From an uncultured Prevotella sp. (GTDB taxonomy: Bacteria; Bacteroidota; Bacteroidia; Bacteroidales; Bacteroidaceae): a stretch of 18,843 nucleotides of DNA. Where the stretch lies: positions 1 to 18,843 of the forward strand of contig CAKPRX010000043.1 of the NCBI GenBank assembly GCA_934183135.1, read 5' to 3'. The notes beneath the pieces were generated by a model, which ran no database searches, was not told the DNA's origin, and saw only the letters and a list, made by a program, of their open reading frames with translations. How positions within the stretch are numbered: position 1 is the stretch's first letter; every line of letters begins with the position of its first letter. The position numbers and the translations under genes are program-made. Below, in pieces: positions 13,150 to 18,843 of the stretch.

Positions 13150-15234
13150 ATGGTGGTACCTACTAAGCATGTGGCTGCCAAGGCAGCTGGGCTGGCATCG
13201 GTCGCCAAGCCTCGGGCCGCCCGCGTAAAGCATATCGGGCTGGTTAAGCACGACGCGTACCTGGAACCTTATGAGCAGGCCATCCGCGGGCGTCACGACC
13301 ATGCCCAGTGGAAGATGGACCAGTACACCGACAACGGGCGGCGCCCATTGGCCGACTTTGCCAATGGCCATGAGTATTACGGACTTCACAAGCTCGGCCG
13401 CGGCTGGGTGTTCCGCGAGTGGGCCCCTAATGCCACCGCCATTTATCTGGTTGGCGACTTCAACGGTTGGCAGGAACAGCCCCGCTATCAGTGCAAGCGC
13501 ATCGAGGGAACGGGCAACTGGGAACTTCGCCTGCCTGAAAAGGCACTCCGCCATGGCGACCTCTACAAGATGCACGTGTACTGGGACGGCGGCGATGGCG
13601 AGCGCATCCCTGCCTGGTGTCGCCGGGTAGTCCAGGATGAGCGCACCAAGATATTCTCGGCCCAGGTGTGGAACCCCGAGCATCCCTATGTGTGGAAGAA
13701 GAAGAGTTTCCGGCCCCGTGTCAATCCCCTCTTTATCTATGAGTGCCATATCGGTATGGCCCAGGATGCCGAGAAGGTAGGTACGTACGACGAGTTTCGT
13801 GTCAACGTGCTGCCACGTGTCATCCGCGATGGCTACAACTGTATTCAGATTATGGCCATCCAGGAGCACCCTTATTACGGCAGCTTTGGCTATCATGTCA
13901 GCTCGTTCTTTGCCGCCTCGTCGCGTTTTGGTACTCCCGAGCAGCTCAAACGGCTTATCGACGAGGCCCATCAGCATGGCATAGCCGTCATCATGGACAT
14001 CGTACACTCTCATGCGGTCAAGAACGAGGTCGAGGGACTGGGTAATCTGGCTGGCGACCCCAACCAGTACTTCTATCCAGGCGACCGCCACGAGCATCCT
14101 GCCTGGGACTCGCTCTGCTTCGACTACGGCAAGGACGAAGTGGTTCACTTCCTCCTCTCTAACTGCAAGTACTGGCTCACCGAATTCCATTTCGACGGTT
14201 TCCGCTTCGACGGCGTCACCTCCATGCTCTACTATAGCCATGGACTGGGTGAGTCGTTTACCAACTATGCCGATTATTTCAATGGCCATCAGGACGACAA
14301 TGCCATCTGCTATCTCATACTGGCTAATCAGCTTATCCACGAGGTTAACCGACACGCCATAACTATAGCCGAGGAGGTCAGCGGCATGCCCGGACTGGCT
14401 GCCAAGTTTGGCGATGGCGGCTACGGGTTCGACTATCGCATGGCCATGAACATCCCTGACTACTGGATTAAGACTATCAAGGAACGCCAGGACGAGGATT
14501 GGAAGCCCAGCTCTATTTTCTGGGAGCTCACCAACCGCCGCGCTGACGAGAAGACCGTCTCCTACTGCGAGTCGCACGACCAGGCTTTGGTTGGCGACAA
14601 GACTATCATCTTCAGACTCATTGATGCTGACATGTACTGGCACTTCAAGCACGGCGATGAGAATATGCGCGTCGAGCGCGGCATTGCCCTGCACAAGATG
14701 ATACGCCTGGTTACTGCCTCGACCATCAATGGCGGTTACCTCAACTTTATGGGCAATGAGTTCGGACATCCCGAGTGGATAGACTTTCCGCGCGAGGGCA
14801 ACGGCTGGAGCTACAAGTATGCCCGCCGTCAGTGGAACCTCGTTGACAATCCTGAGCTGGACTACCACTATTTAGGCGACTTCGACCAGGCCATGCTGCG
14901 GGTGCTCTCCGGTGTGAAAGCGTACAACAAGACTCCGGTCTGCGAGATATGGCACCACGACAGCGACCAGATATTGGCCTATACACGTGGCGAGCTGATT
15001 TTTGTGTTCAACTTCTCGCCTACACGTTCCTATACCGATTACGGTTTCCTCGTTCCCGAGGGTGCCTATCATGTGGTGCTCAATACCGATGCCCGCGAGT
15101 TTGGCGGCAACGGCCTGGCTGACGACAGTGTCGAACACCTCACGCTCTCTGACCCGCTGGCTGCACGCGACCACAAGGGCTGGCTGAAGCTCTACATCCC
15201 CGCGCGTTCTGCCGTGGTTCTTAAACGTAAATAA
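13150..15234 (+). CDS. glgB: 1,4-alpha-glucan branching enzyme, eukaryote-like (GH13) type
   Basis: The enzyme cuts alpha-1,4 glucan chains and re-attaches them by alpha-1,6 bonds, branching glycogen. The 694-residue protein has an N-terminal CBM48-like beta domain (GWVFREWAPNATAIYLVGDF, about 85-105), a GH13 (beta/alpha)8 barrel (about 195-560) and a C-terminal beta domain. Catalytic residues are visible: nucleophile D354 in DGFRFDGVTSM, acid/base E408 in TIAEEVSGMP and D477 in ESHDQALVGDK. Blocks such as GYNCIQIMAIQEHPYYGSFGY, NFMGNEFGHPEWIDFPR and YKYARRQWNL resemble mammalian and fungal branching enzymes (GH13 subfamily 8) more than E. coli GlgB. The start ATG lies 3 bp after the preceding gene, and the stop 4 bp before the next. 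No glycogen synthase or phosphorylase gene is visible in the window. Confidence 0.95.
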   Translation: MVVPTKHVAAKAAGLASVAKPRAARVKHIGLVKHDAYLEPYEQAIRGRHDHAQWKMDQYTDNGRRPLADFANGHEYYGLHKLGRGWVFREWAPNATAIYLVGDFNGWQEQPRYQCKRIEGTGNWELRLPEKALRHGDLYKMHVYWDGGDGERIPAWCRRVVQDERTKIFSAQVWNPEHPYVWKKKSFRPRVNPLFIYECHIGMAQDAEKVGTYDEFRVNVLPRVIRDGYNCIQIMAIQEHPYYGSFGYHVSSFFAASSRFGTPEQLKRLIDEAHQHGIAVIMDIVHSHAVKNEVEGLGNLAGDPNQYFYPGDRHEHPAWDSLCFDYGKDEVVHFLLSNCKYWLTEFHFDGFRFDGVTSMLYYSHGLGESFTNYADYFNGHQDDNAICYLILANQLIHEVNRHAITIAEEVSGMPGLAAKFGDGGYGFDYRMAMNIPDYWIKTIKERQDEDWKPSSIFWELTNRRADEKTVSYCESHDQALVGDKTIIFRLIDADMYWHFKHGDENMRVERGIALHKMIRLVTASTINGGYLNFMGNEFGHPEWIDFPREGNGWSYKYARRQWNLVDNPELDYHYLGDFDQAMLRVLSGVKAYNKTPVCEIWHHDSDQILAYTRGELIFVFNFSPTRSYTDYGFLVPEGAYHVVLNTDAREFGGNGLADDSVEHLTLSDPLAARDHKGWLKLYIPARSAVVLKRK

Positions 15235-15238
15235 AGAT

Positions 15239-16387
15239 ATGATGAGTAAAGTATATAGGAATGGCATGACGCTGCAGCGTGTGGCGTGTGCCATTCTCTT
15301 TGTTATATTTAGTTTCTGTTTCCTCTATTTCTTCCAGGCCGACATCCTGGCGGCGGCCCAGCATGTGCTCTCGCATGGCAAAACCACTTACAATGCGGCC
15401 GTTGGGGCAGTGCTTATCACCCTGGTACTGTATGTCTTACAGATAGGCGTGGCCATGGTAACACGGTTACGCGGTGGCCTGTATGCGCTTACCTATTTTC
15501 CGTCGCTGTTGCTGCTTACGGTTCTCACAGACATCAGTACCCATATAGATACTCACTTTTCTTTTGGGTGGTGGGCCTTGGCTGTGCCCGTGCTGCTGTT
15601 GCTGTATGCCGGGGTTGTCTACATCGTATGGCAGAACCACATCGACGAGTCGCATCGTATGGTGTACAGCAAGTACTTGCGGTTGCTGTGGGTGAATATG
15701 GGTACTCTGTGTGTCATGTTCTGGCTCACAGCAGTCTACTCACAGACTAACGATGTCTTCCATTATCGTATGCGGGCGGAGCAGTACCTGCTGAAAGGCG
15801 ACTATGCGGCTGCGGCTCAGGTAGGCATCAAGTCGGGTGTGGCCGACTCGTCACTTACCATGCTGCGAGCGTATGCCCTGGCCCGTCAGGGCGTCTTGGC
15901 CGACCGCCTGTTTACCTATCCCGTAACAGGAGGCTCGCGGGCCCTGCTGCCCGATAGCAGTACGGTCAGGTTAGTGGTCTTTCCCGTCGATAAGATCTAT
16001 CGCGACTTAGGCGTAAGGCTCAAACAACAGGCTTCGCCATTGGCCTATCTGAAGTTTATTGTACACCATGGCTACGCCACGGCCATGGGCAGAGACTATC
16101 TGCTCACTGCTTATCTTCTGGATCGTAATCTGGATGCTTTTGCCCGTACCCTGGGCCGGTATTATACGGTTAACGACAGTCTGCCCCGCCATTACCGCGA
16201 GGCTCTTACACTTTATACCCATCAGCACTCAGCTCCCTGTATCGAGTATCATAACAGCGTGATGGATACTGACTATGAGGACTATCAGCAACTTTACCAG
16301 TCGGAGAGCAATCGCATCGTCCGCCAGGCCAAGTTGCGTGATAGTTACGGTAACACCTACTGGTATTACTACCAGCAGGGCGAATAG
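15239..16387 (+). CDS. Multi-span membrane protein, possibly DUF6057
   Basis: I do not recognise a function. The 382-residue protein has about five membrane helices in its first half (about residues 13-33, 54-75, 80-98, 108-128 and 147-166). A soluble, helical second half contains repeat-like segments (AEQYLLKGDYAAAAQVG, YALARQGVLADRLFTYP) reminiscent of TPR-like helices. The FLYFFQADILAAAQHVLSHG motif after the first helix and LADRLF-type wording suggest the Bacteroidota family DUF6057, but this is from memory. It starts 4 bp after glgB, with a second in-frame ATG 3 bp on. No catalytic motif is apparent. Its stop is only 2 bp from the stop of the convergent gene. Confidence 0.75.
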   Translation: MMSKVYRNGMTLQRVACAILFVIFSFCFLYFFQADILAAAQHVLSHGKTTYNAAVGAVLITLVLYVLQIGVAMVTRLRGGLYALTYFPSLLLLTVLTDISTHIDTHFSFGWWALAVPVLLLLYAGVVYIVWQNHIDESHRMVYSKYLRLLWVNMGTLCVMFWLTAVYSQTNDVFHYRMRAEQYLLKGDYAAAAQVGIKSGVADSSLTMLRAYALARQGVLADRLFTYPVTGGSRALLPDSSTVRLVVFPVDKIYRDLGVRLKQQASPLAYLKFIVHHGYATAMGRDYLLTAYLLDRNLDAFARTLGRYYTVNDSLPRHYREALTLYTHQHSAPCIEYHNSVMDTDYEDYQQLYQSESNRIVRQAKLRDSYGNTYWYYYQQGE

Positions 16388-16389
16388 GG

Positions 16390-16869
16390 TTACCAGTTGT
16401 TGTTCCTGACATCCTCCAGGCACTTTACCCAGTTGGTGTCGAGCGAGAACTGAGTGAGGAAGCTCTCATTATCGACATAGGCATAGATAATATCCTTGTC
16501 CATGTCGTTAAAGAGAGCGTTCTGGATGGTCAGATTCTTGTAGCGGGTCATAATAAGGTCTTTCTGGGCCTTTTTCTTCTCTTGCGAGAGCCGCTTGATG
16601 TACAGGTTCACGAAGTCTATCATCGCGCTGGTCTGCGTACCCAGGTCATAGCTTGTAAAGTGCTGGCTGTCGCCTGCCTTTACGAGCATATAGTATATCG
16701 CGTCCCATTTGAAGGTGGCTATCTTGCGCTCCTCAAGAGGCTTGGCCGTATTGGTCTTGATGGCCTCCTGATTTTGCATGATGCGCTTCACTTCCTTGTA
16801 GATTTCCTGTGCTGAGGCACTCATCGACAGCGTGCCCGCCAGCAGCATTGTGATTAAAATCCTTTTCAT
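16390..16869 (-). CDS. Small secreted protein of unknown function
   Basis: The 159-residue protein opens with a signal peptide (MKRILITMLLAGTLSMSASA, cleavage expected before QE). The mature part is about 138 residues, largely alpha-helical and charged, with a Lys-rich stretch (LSQEKKKAQKDL) and several Tyr and Asp residues, and ends in NNNW. I recognise no domain or catalytic motif, and there is no lipobox cysteine, so it is likely a soluble periplasmic or secreted protein. It lies 23 bp after ruvC on the same strand, with no clear promoter between them, so it probably forms the tail of the rsmG-MBL-ruvC operon. Similar small exported proteins are common and poorly described in Prevotella-like genomes. 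Confidence 0.75.
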   Translation of the reverse strand: MKRILITMLLAGTLSMSASAQEIYKEVKRIMQNQEAIKTNTAKPLEERKIATFKWDAIYYMLVKAGDSQHFTSYDLGTQTSAMIDFVNLYIKRLSQEKKKAQKDLIMTRYKNLTIQNALFNDMDKDIIYAYVDNESFLTQFSLDTNWVKCLEDVRNNNW

Positions 16870-16892
16870 ATATTCCTTGTTTTTAATGATTG

Positions 16893-17465
16893 CTATTTTG
16901 TAGGCTGATTAACCCGTTGCTGGTTTCGTGTTACAAACTCCTTCCAGCTACCATACTTATGCTCGCTCTGTGGGGCATTTTGCTGGAGGAAGTGGCAGTA
17001 AGCAGCCGCAAGGGCATCGGTGGCGTCCATGAACTTGGGCATGTCGCCATCGTCTATCCGCAGCAGCCGTTTCAGCATCGCGGCCACCTGTTCCTTGCTG
17101 GCCTGTCCCTGGCCGGTTATGGCCATCTTTATCTTGAGCGGCGCATACTCGTGGATGGGTACATCGTGGCGTATGGCAGCGGCAATGGCCACGCCCTGGG
17201 CCCTTCCCAATTTGAGCATAGACTGCACGTTCTTGCCAAAGAAAGGCGCCTCGATGGCCAGCTCATCCGGCAGAAACTCATCGATGACTCCCGTGACCCG
17301 CTCGAATATCTTTCCAAGTCGCAAGTAGGGATCGTGCATCTTGCGCAGGTCTATGACACCCATGGCAACCAGCTGTGCCTTGTTGCCAATGGCCCGGAGC
17401 ACCCCATAGCCCATCACGTTGGTTCCCGGGTCTATCCCCAGTATGACACGTTCGGCCCTGGTCAT
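16893..17465 (-). CDS. ruvC: Crossover junction endodeoxyribonuclease RuvC
   Basis: RuvC cuts Holliday junctions symmetrically at the end of homologous recombination, working with RuvAB. The 190-residue protein has normal length for the family. The four acidic metal-binding residues are present: D12 in [13 protein letters not shown]72 in [11 protein letters not shown], and D147 with D150 in [32 protein letters not shown] block also matches the family. Its ATG overlaps the stop of the upstream hydrolase gene (ATGA at 17462-17465), so the two are translationally coupled. Neither ruvA nor ruvB is visible in the window. I consider the assignment secure. Confidence 0.96.
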   Translation of the reverse strand: MTRAERVILGIDPGTNVMGYGVLRAIGNKAQLVAMGVIDLRKMHDPYLRLGKIFERVTGVIDEFLPDELAIEAPFFGKNVQSMLKLGRAQGVAIAAAIRHDVPIHEYAPLKIKMAITGQGQASKEQVAAMLKRLLRIDDGDMPKFMDATDALAAAYCHFLQQNAPQSEHKYGSWKEFVTRNQQRVNQPTK

Positions 17466-18106
17466 CGGTCCAGATAAGGATTGCTGGCCAGCTCGCTACC
17501 AATGGTGGTCTGTTCGCCATGGCCAGGGTAGATGACCGTGCTGTCGGGCAACTGGCAGACCATGCGCAGACTCTGGATAATCTGAAACATGGAGCCGCCG
17601 ATAAAGTCGGTGCGCCCGATGGCGTGGCGGAAGAGCGTGTCGCCAGAGAAAGCTACGCCCTCGGCCTCGCAGTAGAAGAAGACGCTGCCAGGGGAGTGGC
17701 CCGGGGTCTCGATGACGGCAAACTGATGGTTGCCAAAGTTGACGGTGTACTGGCCGTCGAAGTAGCGGCCCACTGCCGGCATCTCGTAGTCCAGTTCGAC
17801 ACCCGCGATGGCCTCAGCCTGGCGGCCGAGCATATCCATGAGCGGCTGGTCGGCCTGGTGAACCTCGGGCTGCAGCCCAAACTCTTTGTAGATGGTATTG
17901 TTGCCAAAATTGTGGTCGATATGGCCGTGCGTGGCGATAAGATGAACGGGCGTAAGCCCATTGGCACGGATGTAGTTCACTATGGCATCGCGCTCGCGGC
18001 GATAGTAAGCGCCGCAGTCGCATACCACACATTCCTTGCTCTCATCGCTGATGACGTAGCAGTTCTCCTGCAGCATGTTGCAGGTAAATCGCTGGATTTT
18101 TAACAT
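17462..18106 (-). CDS. Metallo-beta-lactamase-fold hydrolase, glyoxalase II-like
   Basis: The 214-residue protein has the full metal-binding set of the metallo-beta-lactamase fold: HGHIDH at 60-65, a histidine in ETPGHSPGS, the bridging aspartate in FSGDTLF and a final histidine in YPGHGEQT. It lacks the C-terminal helical domain of classic glyoxalase II, which makes it similar to YcbL-type short enzymes. Such proteins hydrolyse thioesters such as S-lactoylglutathione or other small substrates; the substrate here is not determined. It is cytoplasmic, as no signal peptide is seen. The ATG overlaps the end of rsmG by 7 bases (18100-18106) and its TGA overlaps the ruvC ATG, so it sits in the middle of a tightly packed operon. 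Confidence 0.9.
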   Translation of the reverse strand: MLKIQRFTCNMLQENCYVISDESKECVVCDCGAYYRRERDAIVNYIRANGLTPVHLIATHGHIDHNFGNNTIYKEFGLQPEVHQADQPLMDMLGRQAEAIAGVELDYEMPAVGRYFDGQYTVNFGNHQFAVIETPGHSPGSVFFYCEAEGVAFSGDTLFRHAIGRTDFIGGSMFQIIQSLRMVCQLPDSTVIYPGHGEQTTIGSELASNPYLDR

Positions 18107-18720
18107 GGCAGATATATTATGTTTTTCTCCTTAAACCAGTCTTCCTTGAACCAGTTAGACACCGGGGTTACCTCAGCCAGGTGGCGGTAAGGTCTCAGTT
18201 CGGCATCCAGGTTGCCACCCTTTAGGCAGATGATGCCATTGGGCAGTGCATTGTTCTGCTTCTTGGAGATATTCTTGGTGACTATCTTGACCAGGTCGGG
18301 CAGGGGCATCACGGCACGGCTCACTACGAAGTCAAACTTGTCTTTCTCGTCCTCGCCCCTGAGATGCTCGGCCACCACGTTGGTCAGCCCGATAGCCCGG
18401 GCCACCTCTGTAGCCACCTTGACCTTCTTCCCGGTGCCGTCTATCAACTTGAACGAGCACTGGGGGAACAGTATGGCCAGTGGGATGCCGGGAAAGCCGC
18501 CGCCGGTGCCGAAGTCCAGTATCCGGGTGCCCTCCTTGAAGTGTATGAGCTTGCCGATGGCCATCGAGTGGAGCACATGGTGCTCATACAGGTTGTCTAT
18601 ATCCTTGCGCGAGATGACATTGATCTTGCTGTTCCAGTCCCGGTAAAGCTCGTCGAGCTTGGCAAGCTGTTCGCGCTGCTTCTCGCTCAGCTCCTTAAAG
18701 TATTTCTCTATGATTTGCAT
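18100..18720 (-). CDS. rsmG: 16S rRNA m7G527 methyltransferase RsmG
   Basis: RsmG (formerly GidB) methylates N7 of G527 in 16S rRNA using S-adenosylmethionine; loss of it is known to give low-level streptomycin resistance in several bacteria. The 206-residue protein has the SAM-binding loop LDFGTGGGFPGIPLA at about 68-82, a typical helical N-terminus (LYRDWNSKINVISRKD, about 25-40), and the VVSRAVMPL segment. The ATG at 18720 gives the N-terminus expected for the family (KYF near residue 7), even though it places the start 26 bases inside the end of the upstream gene. It overlaps the downstream hydrolase by 7 bases. Confidence 0.95.
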   Translation of the reverse strand: MQIIEKYFKELSEKQREQLAKLDELYRDWNSKINVISRKDIDNLYEHHVLHSMAIGKLIHFKEGTRILDFGTGGGFPGIPLAILFPQCSFKLIDGTGKKVKVATEVARAIGLTNVVAEHLRGEDEKDKFDFVVSRAVMPLPDLVKIVTKNISKKQNNALPNGIICLKGGNLDAELRPYRHLAEVTPVSNWFKEDWFKEKNIIYLPC

Positions 18721-18843
18721 ATTTCCTGATATTCTTCTGATGGAGTGTTACACGTATATCGCCTATCTCCACGGGGGCCACCTCACCTATATTATATATG
18801 AAGGTGATGGCCTCGGGAGCCACGATGAAGTTGGGCGCTATAT
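18695..18843 (-). CDS. C-terminal end of a DUF3298-like (RsiV-type) protein, partial
   Basis: This frame is too short to be seen as an ordinary ORF because the right edge cuts it. In frame from 18841 it encodes 48 residues, including NFIVAPEAITFIYN and GEVAPVEIGDIRVTLHQKN, before a TAA at 18695-18697. The pattern 'N-F-x-hydrophobic...FIYN...E-(I/V)-A-P...G-x-I-x-V' matches the end of the DUF3298 domain found in RsiV-like exported proteins of Bacteroidota, which would fit a periplasmic protein of unknown role. The stop codon lies inside the first codons of rsmG (26-base overlap), supporting co-transcription. The identification rests on a short tail and is tentative. Confidence 0.55.
   Translation of the reverse strand, partial: IAPNFIVAPEAITFIYNIGEVAPVEIGDIRVTLHQKNIRKYANHREIL

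Noticed and set aside
12721..14868. Very long open frame on the - strand (715 codons) across the YhcH-family gene and glgB
   Set aside because: It is antisense to two proteins with clear family motifs, and its own translation matches nothing known; such frames arise from codon bias in GC-moderate genes.

Overview
The window looks like chromosomal DNA from a Bacteroidota bacterium, most probably Prevotella or a close relative. The evidence is a Bat aerotolerance operon, a DUF2027-Smr protein, an apparent DUF3298-type protein next to rsmG, promoters of the Bacteroidota form TTTG-N19-TAnnTTTG, no strong Shine-Dalgarno sequences and heavy use of ATA for isoleucine. I see no tRNA, rRNA, CRISPR array, transposase or prophage gene. 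Almost all of the sequence is tightly packed core metabolism; the one real non-coding gap, 9928-10695, is structurally odd.

Region 1 (1-9927, + strand) reads as one long operon. It starts with batA (cut by the left edge), batB, batC and a batD-batE in-frame fusion, which together encode a membrane/periplasmic von Willebrand-A and TPR complex linked to stress and oxygen tolerance. A PAP2 phosphatase, a long QueA-type tRNA-modification enzyme, a DUF2027-Smr protein and glutamine-dependent NAD synthetase (nadE) follow. Gaps between genes are 0 to 68 bp and several stop/start codons touch or overlap. A likely hairpin terminator lies at 10051-10088.

Region 2 (9928-10695) lies between the convergent 3' ends of nadE and kdsB. 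It holds three copies of a 14-bp palindrome of the form TGTATAWWTATRCA. It also has a perfect 17-bp-arm hairpin at 10384-10423, a smaller hairpin at 10437-10455, and a short tandem array that runs into a duplication of the end of kdsB. Copies of the palindrome with GAAAA flanks bound a segment of about 410 bp, giving it a MITE-like outline.

Region 3 (10696-16387): kdsB (CMP-Kdo synthesis for LPS) runs leftward and diverges, from a promoter region of about 100 bp, from a rightward cluster. That cluster encodes a secreted 14-repeat MORN protein, a YhcH/YjgK/YiaL-family sugar protein, a glycogen branching enzyme of the eukaryote-like type, and a multi-span membrane protein (possibly DUF6057).

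Region 4 (16390-18843, - strand) is a second compact operon, read right to left. It contains the end of a DUF3298-like protein (cut by the right edge), rsmG (16S rRNA methyltransferase), a glyoxalase II-like metallo-beta-lactamase-fold hydrolase, ruvC (Holliday junction resolvase) and a small secreted protein of unknown function. Its last stop codon sits 2 bp from the stop of the membrane protein on the other strand.
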